From Lentihominibacter butyricus (GTDB lineage Bacteria > Bacillota > Clostridia > Peptostreptococcales > Anaerovoracaceae): a stretch of 64,000 nucleotides of DNA. Shown here one piece after another: positions 8,699-17,808 of this stretch. The notes beneath the pieces were generated by a model. That model saw only the letters and a program-made list of their open reading frames with translations. It was not told the origin of the DNA and made no database searches. Every line of letters begins with the position of its first letter. Position 1 is the stretch's first letter. The position numbers and the translations under genes were made by a program. The stretch is from positions 1 through 64,000 of the forward strand of contig NZ_JAOQJP010000006.1 in the NCBI RefSeq assembly GCF_025567305.1, given 5' to 3'.

Positions 8699-9247
8699 TT
8701 ATTCCTCCCCAAGGAGCTTGAAATAATTGTCTCTAAGTTTTTTCAGGCTTCTTCTGTAAATGCTCTTTTCCGTATTGATGTTGATATTCAGGATCTCTGC
8801 TATTTCCGAATGGCGATAGTCTCCCCAGAACCTCATCCTCAGGATCCTGCGCTCGATATCGCTCAGGCTGTTTATCATATCCTTTACCATATCTCTGCGT
8901 TCCGCTTCCTGAAGTATCTTCTCTACAGTCGTTTCATCGACTATCAACTCGAAGATATCCACCTCGCCCATCTCCGTCCTCACAAGATTGGATATCTCAT
9001 TGCGCTTCATCTTCTGACGGTAATACTTCCTAGCTCTGTTGCCTGTTATCGTGTGCAGCCACGCTTCAAGCTTGTCCACATCCTTCAGCTTACCGATATT
9101 CCTGTATGCATCTATGAATATATCGCTCGCCAGATCCTCGATGTCATCCAGATCGACTCCCATTATCTTCAGCAGCCGTATCACTGACGGATATTCCTCG
9201 CACAGTCTTTTCAGCAAATCATCATTATCTACATACAACACGTTCAC
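8699..9247 (-). CDS. RNA polymerase sigma-70 family (ECF-type) sigma factor
   Basis: 182 residues. A region-2 helix set (DDIEDLASDIFIDAYRNIGKL... LEAWLHTITGNRARKYYRQK, about 35-80) and a region-4 helix-turn-helix (LSDIERRILRMRFWGDYRHSEIAEILNININTEKSIYRRSLKKLRD, about 128-173) are clear. It directs RNA polymerase to its own promoter set. It lies 4 bases after the XRE gene and 3 before the membrane protein gene, so the three form one operon. Confidence 0.85.
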   Translation of the reverse strand: MNVLYVDNDDLLKRLCEEYPSVIRLLKIMGVDLDDIEDLASDIFIDAYRNIGKLKDVDKLEAWLHTITGNRARKYYRQKMKRNEISNLVRTEMGEVDIFELIVDETTVEKILQEAERRDMVKDMINSLSDIERRILRMRFWGDYRHSEIAEILNININTEKSIYRRSLKKLRDNYFKLLGEE

Positions 9248-9251
9248 TTCT

Positions 9252-9614
9252 TCATTCCTTATTCACGATACCTTCTACATAAAGCCTGGCTATCTGCTCC
9301 ATGCAGTTGAGCTGCTGTACCGAGCATACACTGAGCGAACCCATGATGTTCTCACTGAGCCTCTTCTTTTTCTCATCAGCAGATATATAGGTCTCATCGC
9401 CTTCAAGTATATAGTCAGCACTGACGCCGAGCACCTGTTTGAGTCTGTACAGATTCTTCAGCGATACACCCTTGTCGCCGTACTCGATATCCGCGATGAA
9501 CTTACCCGTTACCGAAAGCAGCTTGCCAAGCTCACTTCTGGACATGTTCAGAGCCTCTCGCCTGGCTCTGATCCTCGCGCCCATTTCCTTTTTATTCAAC
9601 TCTCTGAATTCCAT
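9252..9614 (-). CDS. XRE-family transcriptional regulator
   Basis: About 120 residues. The N-terminal helix-turn-helix (GARIRARREALNMSRSELGKLLSVTGKFIADIEYGDKGVSLKNLYRLKQVLGV by segments, about 12-65) is a Cro/C1 fold; the C-terminal half is helical and not recognised. The frame extends to an ATG ending at 9641, but AAAAGGATA sits just before the ATG ending at 9614. It heads the sigma/anti-sigma operon and is divergent from two other XRE genes. Confidence 0.8.
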   Translation of the reverse strand: MEFRELNKKEMGARIRARREALNMSRSELGKLLSVTGKFIADIEYGDKGVSLKNLYRLKQVLGVSADYILEGDETYISADEKKKRLSENIMGSLSVCSVQQLNCMEQIARLYVEGIVNKE

Positions 9615-9852
9615 TATCCTTTTCCCTCTTAAGGTTGACATTTTTCCTGCTTATAGTTTAATGCTGTTCAATCTCATGTCTTTGCAACCTTTAGAGGGTA
9701 TATTATAAACTAACAGGGGGTAAACGGAAAAATTATGACTTATTTTCGACTTAAGAAAGATTTCTAGTTCAATATTGCAACTTTTTGACGCAATACTGAC
9801 TCATATATAACGTGAGCTCATAAAACAGAATTTTGAAAAGGAGGCAATTATT
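9615..9852. promoter_or_regulatory. Divergent promoter region between XRE genes
   Basis: A+T-rich 238 bases between two divergent XRE regulator genes, so both promoters and probably XRE operators lie here. AAAAGGAGGC directly precedes the plus-strand gene. No operator could be identified with certainty. Confidence 0.4.
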
Positions 9853-10293
9853 ATGCAAACTAAAGAAACCCAGCGACACAAAGAACTTTACAAAGCTCAG
9901 AGATACATAGCCGGAAATCTTCGTCTCCTGAGACACCTTAACGGTCTGAGTCAGGAGCAGACTGCCGCGCAGCTCAATATCTCGCGTTCATGCTATGCCA
10001 GTCTTGAGAGAGGCACAAGGATCCCTGATTTCCTGACGATCCAGGCCATTGCGGATGTTTTTGACGTGAGTCTCGACTATCTGCTCACATTCGATATCAC
10101 AGAGCATGTGCTCTCGCTGCTGAGGCGCAACCACAGCAAGATGGACGCATACACCTTTGCAGAAGGCTACCTCAGGCTTTCATACGGAGCAAGGAAACAC
10201 ATACAAAACAAGGTCACCGGTCTCGCTGAACGAGAAGATGCGTTTTACATGTTCCCGTGGGACTATGAAAAAGCTGCGGGGGCGGATCTATGA
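9853..10293 (+). CDS. XRE-family transcriptional regulator
   Basis: 146 residues with a Cro/C1 helix-turn-helix at about 18-75 (NLRLLRHLNGLSQEQTAAQLNISRSCYASLERGTRIPDF by parts) and a helical C-terminal region of unknown role. It has a strong GGAGG ribosome site. Its stop overlaps the start of the next XRE gene by 4 bases (ATGA), so the two are translated together. Both share the pattern GISQ/GLSQ, SCYASLERGT/TTYASYENGT, so they are probably ancient duplicates. Confidence 0.82.
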   Translation: MQTKETQRHKELYKAQRYIAGNLRLLRHLNGLSQEQTAAQLNISRSCYASLERGTRIPDFLTIQAIADVFDVSLDYLLTFDITEHVLSLLRRNHSKMDAYTFAEGYLRLSYGARKHIQNKVTGLAEREDAFYMFPWDYEKAAGADL

Positions 10294-10688
10294 TCGATAC
10301 CAGGATCCTCGCCAAAAATCTGAAGCTGCTGCGAACTATGCGGGGTATCAGTCAGGACGAGCTGTCTGCCGCCATCTACACTGCGCGCACGACTTACGCA
10401 TCCTACGAGAACGGCACCAAAGTGCCGAGCCTGCCGTGTATAGACGCTATCGCTTCATTCTACGATATAGGGCTGGAAAGCCTTGTGAATCACGATCTTT
10501 CAACAGGTCTGCTCAGCCGGATATACTTCGAAGACGAAAACAAGCAGCTGGCAGAACTGGTCAATGAATACGAAAGCCTCTCCATAGCATCGAAAAATAT
10601 CGTTGCGGAAAGGCTTGATGTCCTTCTCGAAAGAGAATCTGTATTTTACGGTGAAACCTCCACATACTCAGACGCATCCGCCCAGTGA
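10290..10688 (+). CDS. XRE-family transcriptional regulator, paralogue of the preceding gene
   Basis: 132 residues, with a helix-turn-helix at about 8-62 (LKLLRTMRGISQDELSAAIY, then TYASYENGTKVPSLPCID). The C-terminal half resembles that of the upstream gene in position and in hydrophobic pattern. It overlaps it by ATGA and ends 4 bases before the converging AEC transporter gene. Confidence 0.82.
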   Translation: MIDTRILAKNLKLLRTMRGISQDELSAAIYTARTTYASYENGTKVPSLPCIDAIASFYDIGLESLVNHDLSTGLLSRIYFEDENKQLAELVNEYESLSIASKNIVAERLDVLLERESVFYGETSTYSDASAQ

Positions 10689-10692
10689 AGCT

Positions 10693-11640
10693 TTACACGA
10701 ATACCATATTTATAAGGTTGATCGCTGCAGGTACCGTCACGATAGACGCGACCGTGCTCAGGAACAGCACCTTGCTCGCCGGTCCCGGATCCAGCCCCTC
10801 CTGCTCCGCAAGCATCGAAACAGTCGCCGCGGTCGGAAAGCATGCGCCCAGCACCAGTATCGACTTTATCAGTGACGACAATGGCAGGAAGTACACCAGC
10901 ACCCCTGTAAGCGCCGGTAGCCATACGAGCTTCATCAGGCTCGATTCGATCACTGTCAGACTTTTGATGATGTCGCTGAACTTGTAGTTCACAAGGTTCG
11001 ACCCGATGAATATCATCGCCATCGGAGTCGATATGTTCCCCAGATACAGCAGATAATCATCCAGCGGCCCCGGTATGTTCCCGCCGAGCAGGCTGATCGC
11101 GAACCCTATGAAAAGCGCCAGGATATTAGGATTGACAAGCAGCTTCAGAACAGCCTTGAACATCCTCCCCGGAGTTGCTTTCCTCTTATCCCGGCAGTTT
11201 TGCCTGAGAAGTCCGATCCCATATGTGAAAAAGAAGAAGTTCATCGCCGCGTTGTGCGCCAGCATCAGCAGCAGGCCCATGTCGCCGAAAAATATCAGCG
11301 CGACCGGAAAGCCCATGAACCCGTTGTTAGGCGACGCCATCGCAAACTCGAGCACATTAGCCTCGCTCTCCGGGAACTTGCGCGCCTTTGCATAGAGCCG
11401 GCTCACAAACCCGTAGAGGAAAAACAGTGCGAGACTCAGCACAAACGTGATGAGAAACGACAGCAGCACCTTTCCTGTAGCTTCCATGCTCCCTATGTTG
11501 TGCACAATCAGGCACGGGTATGCAAAATATACTATCAGCTTGTTGATGCTGTGATTCATCTTGTCGTCGATGAAGTTTATCTTTCGCAGAAACCACCCTG
11601 TGAACAGGATGGCAAAAAGTACAATATATCTTCCGTACAT
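10693..11640 (-). CDS. AEC (auxin efflux carrier) family transporter
   Basis: 315 residues, with about ten hydrophobic membrane segments arranged in two halves, typical of AEC carriers, which move organic anions such as malate. Features are the N-terminal VLFAILFTGWFLRKINFI, the mid GNISTPMAMIFIGSNL, and the C-terminal GACFPTAATVSMLAEQEGLDPGPASKVLFLSTVASI motifs. The TTG-started frame extends to 11664, but AGGAG lies 9 bases before the ATG ending at 11640. Substrate cannot be told. It follows the DUF1846 gene by about 40 bases on the same strand. Confidence 0.87.
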   Translation of the reverse strand: MYGRYIVLFAILFTGWFLRKINFIDDKMNHSINKLIVYFAYPCLIVHNIGSMEATGKVLLSFLITFVLSLALFFLYGFVSRLYAKARKFPESEANVLEFAMASPNNGFMGFPVALIFFGDMGLLLMLAHNAAMNFFFFTYGIGLLRQNCRDKRKATPGRMFKAVLKLLVNPNILALFIGFAISLLGGNIPGPLDDYLLYLGNISTPMAMIFIGSNLVNYKFSDIIKSLTVIESSLMKLVWLPALTGVLVYFLPLSSLIKSILVLGACFPTAATVSMLAEQEGLDPGPASKVLFLSTVASIVTVPAAINLINMVFV

Positions 11641-11679
11641 CTTTATTGCTCCTGGTGTTGTCAAAAATTCCAGCTGTGC

Positions 11680-13197
11680 CTAGCCGTAGTAAAGATTGTT
11701 CGTGATGTATTCCGGATCGCTGGTAACGTCTATCCCCAGCGCCTTGAGCGTGTTTTCGTCCTTGTCGCTGAGTATAGCCGTGCAGTGTGCTCTGCATCCT
11801 CTGAGGTCGCTCAGCTTGGCAAGCGCCGCTTCAGCGGACGGGTTCGTTGCCGCCGAGATCGTCAGCGCAGTTAGGATCTCTTCGCAGTTGAGGCTGCTCT
11901 TGTCCGCCATCAGGACGTTCGTCTTGAGCTCCTGTATGCTCTTGAGGATATTAGGCGAGATCAGATGTATCTCGTCTGCCATGCCGCTCAGGTATTTCAC
12001 GGAGTTGAGGATAGCTGCCGCAGCTGCGACCATCCTGCGTGAGCTCCTGCCTGTGATGATCGTGCCGTCATCCATTTCCATGGCCATGACTACCACGTTC
12101 ACGTACCTTTCGTCGCACTCTTTCTTGCTTTCGGCATATTCTCTGGCCGGTACCACGACCTTCCTGTCTTCCGGCGTGAGTGAGACTTCATCCATCAGCA
12201 GCTTGACTCTTTCCAGAGTCTCGTTGTCGATCCTTCCTTTCTTGTAGTCGCAAAGCGCGATCAGGTATCTTCTTATGATCTCCTGACATGCAGCTTCTCT
12301 TACTACGGCGTCATCAGTGATCCCGAACCCGGCTCTGTTGACGCCCATATCTGTAGGCGATTTGTATTCTGACTCTTCACCCGTTATCTTCTCTATGATC
12401 CTTTTCACGACAGGAAAAACCTCCAGGTCGCGGTTGTAGTTCACTGCCTGCTCGCCGTACGCTTCTAGGTGGAAGGAGTCGATCATGTTGACGTCCTTGA
12501 GGTCTGCCGTCGAAGCTTCGTATGCGATGTTCACCGGATGCTTGAGCGGCAGGTTCCAGATAGGGAAAGTCTCGAACTTCGCGTATCTGACTTTTTTGCC
12601 CATCCTGTATTCATGGTAAAGCTGCGACAGGCATGTTGCCAGCTTGCCGCTGCCGCCTCCCGGGCCTGTGACTACAGCCAGCGGCTTTGTCACTTCTATG
12701 TAAGGGTTCGCACCGTACCCCTCGTCGCTCACGATCGTGTCGACGTCTGTAGGATAGCCCTTGGTGAATCTGTGTTTGTAAGTGCGTATCCCGCGCCTTT
12801 CCAGCTTGTTTATGAACTTGTCTACAGCAGGCGATGAATCCTCGTATCTCGTCACGACCACGCTGTTGATCTCGAGGTCATACTTCCTGAATACGTCGAT
12901 AAGTCTCAGCACCTCCAGATCGTAAGTGATACCGAAGTCCTGTCGGGTCTTGCTCGTCGTGATGTCTCCCGAATAGATACATATTATGATCTCGACCTGA
13001 TCCTTCATCCTCTGGAGCAGCTTGATCTTTGCATTTTCATCAAATCCCGGAAGCACCCTCATCGCGTGCTTGTCCTGGACCAGCTTGCCTCCGAACTCCA
13101 GATACAGCCTCTCGCCGTTCCCGTCCTCGATCCTCTGCAATATGTACTTGGACTGTTCTTCAATATACTTTTCTGCGCTGAAACCTATTTGTCTCAT
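11680..13197 (-). CDS. DUF1846 family protein
   Basis: 505 residues, the normal length for DUF1846, a widespread Firmicute family of unknown function. Recognised from the start MRQIGFSAEKYIEEQSKYILQR, from GGKLVQDKHAMRVLPGF, and from the P-loop-like VVTGPGGGSGKLATCLSQLYHE (about 180-200), which suggests nucleotide binding. No membrane segments or signal. AGGAGG precedes the ATG. Context gives no pathway. Confidence 0.88.
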   Translation of the reverse strand: MRQIGFSAEKYIEEQSKYILQRIEDGNGERLYLEFGGKLVQDKHAMRVLPGFDENAKIKLLQRMKDQVEIIICIYSGDITTSKTRQDFGITYDLEVLRLIDVFRKYDLEINSVVVTRYEDSSPAVDKFINKLERRGIRTYKHRFTKGYPTDVDTIVSDEGYGANPYIEVTKPLAVVTGPGGGSGKLATCLSQLYHEYRMGKKVRYAKFETFPIWNLPLKHPVNIAYEASTADLKDVNMIDSFHLEAYGEQAVNYNRDLEVFPVVKRIIEKITGEESEYKSPTDMGVNRAGFGITDDAVVREAACQEIIRRYLIALCDYKKGRIDNETLERVKLLMDEVSLTPEDRKVVVPAREYAESKKECDERYVNVVVMAMEMDDGTIITGRSSRRMVAAAAAILNSVKYLSGMADEIHLISPNILKSIQELKTNVLMADKSSLNCEEILTALTISAATNPSAEAALAKLSDLRGCRAHCTAILSDKDENTLKALGIDVTSDPEYITNNLYYG

Positions 13198-13222
13198 CTT
13201 CTCCTCCTGTTTTGATTTTGTG

Positions 13223-13315
13223 TTACAGATATGCTATAGCACACGTTACCGTTGTCACTACCATTATTACTATTATAGCTGCTGAAATTATCGTTACTGT
13301 TTTTTTGCTCATCAT
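13223..13315 (-). CDS. 30-residue single-pass membrane peptide
   Basis: A short frame starting ATG ATG, with AGGAGGTAAT 7 bases upstream. After MMSKK comes a wholly hydrophobic Ile/Val/Thr/Ala stretch to residue 30 (one Cys near the end), long enough to cross the membrane once. It sits between the DUF1934 and DUF1846 genes on the same strand. The strong ribosome site and good context make it likely to be translated; function is unknown. Confidence 0.6.
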   Translation of the reverse strand: MMSKKTVTIISAAIIVIMVVTTVTCAIAYL

Positions 13316-13347
13316 GATCTATTACCTCCTGATCTCCCGACCGGCTT

Positions 13348-13773
13348 TTACATCAGTGTGATACTCAGTCTGTTCCGTCCCGCCATCAGCCCCTTGAGGC
13401 TGATATTGTAGTCTATGTCGAGCTGTCCGTCTCCATGCTCGGACAGTGTGTTCTCAAGTCTGTTCGTCAGGACTTCCATCTCTATCGCGCCGAACGGGGT
13501 CTCGTAGTACCCGGTGTAGCGCTTGCCTGTTTCAAATCTTATCTCGCTCCCCGCACCTGCGCCTTTGCCGAATCTCTTCAGCTGGACTTCATCGCCCTTG
13601 AGCTTCAGGCGCGTTTTGCATCCCGGTATCCCGGAAAGCTCGCTTTCTTCGTAAATAAGGTACAAAGTCTCGCCTCTCTTGTAAAGCTTCGCTTCTGTGA
13701 TGAATTCCATCGAGTCTTCGCCGGTGTCGTCGGCGGCCTGATGGCCTTTTATCTTTATCATTATATCTTTCAT
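13348..13773 (-). CDS. DUF1934 family protein (calycin-like beta barrel)
   Basis: 141 residues, the family length. It is predicted mostly beta (IMIKIKGHQ, FITEAKLYKRGETLYLIYEESE, CKTRLKLKGDEVQLKRFG, TPFGAIEMEVLTNRLEN) and ends LKGLMAGRNRLSITLM, as YwiB-like proteins do. A cytosolic protein of unknown role. It lies 88 bases after hslO on the same strand. Confidence 0.85.
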   Translation of the reverse strand: MKDIMIKIKGHQAADDTGEDSMEFITEAKLYKRGETLYLIYEESELSGIPGCKTRLKLKGDEVQLKRFGKGAGAGSEIRFETGKRYTGYYETPFGAIEMEVLTNRLENTLSEHGDGQLDIDYNISLKGLMAGRNRLSITLM

Positions 13774-13861
13774 TTATATCATCTCCGATCTCTTTCTGCC
13801 CGCTTATGATATCTCTGCAATGTGTCGTCAGCGTGACACAGCTGCATTATTTCGTTCAGGA

Positions 13862-14776
13862 TCACATGCTCTGCAGGATCTCTGTCAGTTCTTCTCTGTC
13901 GAAATCGTATTTTTTCAGGCAGAAATGGCACTGCAGCTCTGCGTGTCCGTCTTCTTCTATTATCTCCTGCATGTCATGACGGCCTATCGTCGCCAGTGCT
14001 CTCGCCATCCTCTCGTGGCTGCAGTCGCAGTTCCAGCGGATCTCTCTTTCCTCGAGGATCTGCGGCATGTATTCGTCAGGCATGTCCGCGAAGATCTCCT
14101 CCAGCAGTTTCTGTACCATCCCGGCTTCGGTCATGCCTGCAGAGCTTTCCGCCACTCTGCTGATGATCGTGGTCAGCGGCTCCATTTTCCCGATCATGGC
14201 TTCAAGCGCATCTATCGCACCTTCTTCGGCGTCCGGGAGCATCTGGATCACCATGCCTCCCGCCGCTCCTATGGAAAGGTCGCGCTCTACTTTCACGCCG
14301 AGGGCCACTGAGGAGTTCTGCTGTTCCGATATGAAAAAGTACGCTGTCAGGTCATCTGCGATCTCTCCGCTGGCGAGCGCTATGGTTCCTATATACGGCT
14401 CCTTGAGTCCCAGGTCTTTTATCACTGTCAGCTCGCCTGTCCCGAGCGACCCGCCCACGTCCAGCTTGCCGTTGGCCTTTAACGGAAGATCGACGTACGG
14501 ATTTGCGATATATCCCTTCACGCTGCCGTCACCGTACGCTGTCGCCAGGATCTGTTTTGCAGGACCGTCTCCCTTGAAATTCACGGTGAGCTTCTCGTCA
14601 TCATTCTTGAGCATGATGCCCATGAGTCCGGCGGCGGTAAGCACTCTGCCCAGCCCGGCCGAAGCCAGCGGCGTCGTGTCGTGTATGTCGGCAGCCTGCT
14701 GCACCATATCTGTAGTTATCGTTATATATACTCTGTAAGACTTGCTTTTGTCTATCGCGATCAAAGCTTTGCTCAT
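13862..14776 (-). CDS. hslO: Hsp33 redox-regulated chaperone
   Basis: A chaperone activated by oxidation of four zinc-bound cysteines. 304 residues. The N-terminal domain carries GLGRVLTAAGLMG, the KGDGP block and GYIANPYVDLP; the C-terminal redox switch is CDC at about 261-263 and CHFC near 293-296. An ATG three codons upstream (ending 14785) abuts the AAGGAG directly, so the ATG ending at 14776, 9 bases from it, is the likely start. Confidence 0.93.
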   Translation of the reverse strand: MSKALIAIDKSKSYRVYITITTDMVQQAADIHDTTPLASAGLGRVLTAAGLMGIMLKNDDEKLTVNFKGDGPAKQILATAYGDGSVKGYIANPYVDLPLKANGKLDVGGSLGTGELTVIKDLGLKEPYIGTIALASGEIADDLTAYFFISEQQNSSVALGVKVERDLSIGAAGGMVIQMLPDAEEGAIDALEAMIGKMEPLTTIISRVAESSAGMTEAGMVQKLLEEIFADMPDEYMPQILEEREIRWNCDCSHERMARALATIGRHDMQEIIEEDGHAELQCHFCLKKYDFDREELTEILQSM

Positions 14777-14821
14777 AGTTCCCATCTCCTTTTTGTATTT
14801 TAATCCGGCATATCTTAAAAC

Positions 14822-14856
14822 AAATCGGCATGAAAAATGGTCAGCCGATTTTTATT
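14822..14856. terminator. Hairpin in the hslO/htrA divergent region
   Basis: AAATCGGC (14822-14829) pairs with GCCGATTT (14844-14851), followed on the plus strand by TTTATT. It resembles an intrinsic terminator and lies in the leader of hslO and upstream of htrA. Whether it acts as an attenuator or as a terminator of a short RNA cannot be told. Confidence 0.4.
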
Positions 14857-15034
14857 ATGCAAAATATCTGCCTGCTGTATCTGCAAACTTCTATACGTTT
14901 TCAATTCTATCATATTATGTAGAAAATGTTTAACTTTTTCTATATATAATCACATATTTTCGACACTAAAAATACATATTGTGTTTGTATATTTAAGTCA
15001 AGCACAAACACTCCCACAAACGAGGTGATATATT

Positions 15035-16675
15035 ATGGATGAAAACAGAACAGACAACACAAATTATGAGCCTAATTTTATAATGACGGATCCGGATGAG
15101 AGCGGCGCGGCAGCGGCCGGCGGGGCTGCCGGTACTGATGCGGCATTGAACAGTGCGGCCGCCGGTGCTGCTGGTACCGGTACAGGTTCGTCCCCGAACG
15201 GCGCTGATCCCAGTGCATATTCGAATGGCAGCGGCTCCTCCGGTTTCAACGCAGCGACATACACCGGATCATATACGGACCCGCGCGACAATTTCAGGAA
15301 ATCAAACAGTCAGTATGAAGTAAACCAGTATGACGGCCAGTATGGAACGTACGGCAGCAGAGCTTACGGCAGCGGGGCCTATGGATCATACAGCAACGAT
15401 ACTCAGACGTACGGCACACCAAACGATTTTGAGAATTCCGGCGGCTTTACAGATCCATATGATACGTCTGCCGGAGATTCCGCATCCTGGGACAACCAGA
15501 ACGGTCTCGGCAAAGTGCATAAGAAGCGTAAGAAAGCTCCCAGGAAACCTTCACCCCAGGTCACTTTCACCAGACGCTCACTCACATGGCTCATCGTGCT
15601 CTGCATGATAGTCTCCGGAGGTTTAGGATTCGGAGGCGCTGCGGCAGCTAATGCACTTTTCGGCAATGATACGCCTTCCTCCGCAAAGGCAGGCAGTGTA
15701 AAAACGACAGGCTATACGCTCGAAGACGCCACAGGCAGCAATAAGACGGTACAGGAAATAACTAAAGAAGCAAGGCCCAGTGTCGTTGAGATCAAAACGG
15801 AAAGCGTATCATCCGACTCATGGATGCAGCAGTATGTCACTCAGGGCGCCGGAAGCGGTGTGATAATCACCAGCGACGGCTATATCGTCACTAACAACCA
15901 TGTCATAGAGGGTGCCAGCAAGATCACTGTAACGACTTCCGATCAGCAGGAATATGATGCCGAGCTTGTCGGAACAGATCCAATCACAGACATCGCTGTC
16001 CTCAAAATAAAGGCTGAGGGACTGACTCCGGCAACATACGGAAACAGCGACCAGCTTGCTGTCGGTGACATGGCTGTAGCTATAGGCAATCCTCTCGGAG
16101 AGCTCGGCGGCACGGTAACTGCAGGCATAATAAGCGCACTCGACAGAGAGCTTGCGATCGACGGCAAAACCATGACCCTCCTTCAGACAGACAGCTCGAT
16201 AAATCCCGGCAACTCCGGCGGCGGCCTTTTCAACGGGGACGGTCAGCTGATCGGCATCGTCGTTGCGAAATCTTCGGGTTCAGATGTCGAAGGTCTCGGA
16301 TTCGCGATCCCTATCAACAAAGCTGCGGACGTCGCACAGCAGATCCTTGAAAACGGCTACGTGAGCGGACAGCCGTCCACAGGAATGTCCTATACCGAAT
16401 CTTCCGGTCAGAGCAGCACCATGGACAGACTTTTTAACAACGGTCAGAGCACGACATATGTGTACATCGCAGCCGTTGACGGTACCAATGCCCAGAAAGC
16501 CGGCTTCCAGAAGGGCGACATGGTCTATGCGGTAGACGGTACAGAGATCACATCATTCAATACGCTTTCATCGATAGTGACTTCTCACAGCGTTGGAGAC
16601 AAACTGAAATTCACCATCGTGAGAAACGGGCAGAAAATGGATCTGACACTCACTCTTGAAGAGAAGACTTCGTAG
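15035..16675 (+). CDS. htrA: HtrA/DegP-like membrane-anchored serine protease
   Basis: Surface protein quality-control protease, 546 residues. A long Gly/Ser/Tyr/Asn-rich cytosolic region (1-165) ends in basic KKRKKAPRK; one membrane segment (WLIVLCMIVSGGLGFGGAAAA, about 187-207) follows. The trypsin-like domain has the triad His in VTNNHVIEG (about 288), Asp in DPITDIAVLKI (about 318) and Ser in INPGNSGGGLF (about 394). A PDZ domain occupies about 450-540 (AAVDGTNAQKAGFQKGDMVYAVDG). An AGGTGATA ribosome site precedes the ATG. Confidence 0.93.
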   Translation: MDENRTDNTNYEPNFIMTDPDESGAAAAGGAAGTDAALNSAAAGAAGTGTGSSPNGADPSAYSNGSGSSGFNAATYTGSYTDPRDNFRKSNSQYEVNQYDGQYGTYGSRAYGSGAYGSYSNDTQTYGTPNDFENSGGFTDPYDTSAGDSASWDNQNGLGKVHKKRKKAPRKPSPQVTFTRRSLTWLIVLCMIVSGGLGFGGAAAANALFGNDTPSSAKAGSVKTTGYTLEDATGSNKTVQEITKEARPSVVEIKTESVSSDSWMQQYVTQGAGSGVIITSDGYIVTNNHVIEGASKITVTTSDQQEYDAELVGTDPITDIAVLKIKAEGLTPATYGNSDQLAVGDMAVAIGNPLGELGGTVTAGIISALDRELAIDGKTMTLLQTDSSINPGNSGGGLFNGDGQLIGIVVAKSSGSDVEGLGFAIPINKAADVAQQILENGYVSGQPSTGMSYTESSGQSSTMDRLFNNGQSTTYVYIAAVDGTNAQKAGFQKGDMVYAVDGTEITSFNTLSSIVTSHSVGDKLKFTIVRNGQKMDLTLTLEEKTS

Positions 16676-16761
16676 TCGATGTAATCGATGAAATGCAGAA
16701 ACGTAGAAATACAGATGAAACGATAAAACGCACTGGCACTATGATCGATTTATAGTTGATG

Positions 16762-16812
16762 AAAATCCCGTGGTTCAGCATGAAAACGTATGCTGGTTCT
16801 CGGGATTTTTTA
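16762..16812 (+). terminator. Intrinsic terminator of htrA
   Basis: AAAATCCCG (16762-16770) pairs with CGGGATTTT (16801-16809), with an inner stem CAGCAT/ATGCTG, and is followed by TTT. It lies 87 bases past the htrA stop. Confidence 0.85.
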
Positions 16813-16881
16813 TGTGTTTGTTTATTTTGGAGAAGGGGGCATATCATATCAGAAGAGCATACCAGCATTTGACGGACCAGG

Positions 16882-17808
16882 TTATATCTTTTCTACAGTT
16901 GGATCCAACTTACCGAGATCTAAAATCTCATCGTGAGTCAGAGCTTTGATTTCATCTTCGGTCAGGCCTGTTGCTTCACTGATAACCTTTACATCCAGAC
17001 CTTTTCTTCGCAGATTGACTGCGATCTTGCGCTTTTCGTCAAGCTTGCCCTGTTCGAAGCCTGAAATTTCACCCTGTTCAAATCCCTGCTCGTATCCGTC
17101 GGCTTCCCTGATCGCTTCACATTCTTCTCTTGTCAGTTTTTCGAATAAAAAACTCATAACGTCACCACCATGTTCCTTCAGAAATTCTGCCAGTATGCCG
17201 CTGGCCTGACATTCCCTGATGCTTTCTTCGATGGCGGTCCCCAGCTCTCCGCATTCTCTGTATTTTACACGGATCATGTGTATCAGCCTGCTGTATCCCT
17301 GCATCGTATTGCAGCGTTTCAGCAGCTCAGCGCCCTTTTCGTAATTCACATTGATGAATCTGACGACCACCTCTACTGATATTTTATCACACTCAGCCAT
17401 GAATGCATCAGATAATTTCATCTCCTGCTCTACGGGCGCGTCTTCGAGACCGTTGTAGAACACATAAAGTTCGGGGGTCGGTATCTTCACCGGCTTTTTG
17501 CTGTAGATCTCGCGCGAAAACACGAGCTTTTCGTATTCTCTGGCGATATACGCCAGCATCCTCAGGGGTATGTTCGGACACAGCGTACTCTGCTGCTCTG
17601 TGAGGATTATCCACTTGTGGTCGATGATGAATGAGAGATCATTTTCCCGATCTCCGAAGAACGCATCATCCAAGGTCACGATCTCCACAGGCGTATCCAT
17701 ATCGTAATCGCTTCCGGAAAGCGCATTGTACAGCTCTATCAGATTTTCCTTATCGCTGAAAAGCGTACAGAACGTGTTGTCTTTGTATGTATGCTTAGGT
17801 TTCTTCAT
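16882..17808 (-). CDS. Rpn-family PD-(D/E)XK nuclease / putative transposase
   Basis: 308 residues. The N-terminal domain follows the Rpn family pattern: DNTFCTLFSDKENLIELYNALSG, then VTLDDAFFGDRENDLSFIIDHKWIILTEQQSTLCPNIPLRMLAY, which contains the D...ExQ core. In E. coli, Rpn proteins promote RecA-independent recombination. Near residue 250 it has the repeat EQGFEQGEISGFEQGK, and it ends with a helical tail (NLRRKGLDVKVISEATGLTEDEIKAL). I start at the ATG ending at 17808, after GGGAGGG. A remnant of a similar gene is at 54845-54934. Confidence 0.82.
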   Translation of the reverse strand: MKKPKHTYKDNTFCTLFSDKENLIELYNALSGSDYDMDTPVEIVTLDDAFFGDRENDLSFIIDHKWIILTEQQSTLCPNIPLRMLAYIAREYEKLVFSREIYSKKPVKIPTPELYVFYNGLEDAPVEQEMKLSDAFMAECDKISVEVVVRFINVNYEKGAELLKRCNTMQGYSRLIHMIRVKYRECGELGTAIEESIRECQASGILAEFLKEHGGDVMSFLFEKLTREECEAIREADGYEQGFEQGEISGFEQGKLDEKRKIAVNLRRKGLDVKVISEATGLTEDEIKALTHDEILDLGKLDPTVEKI

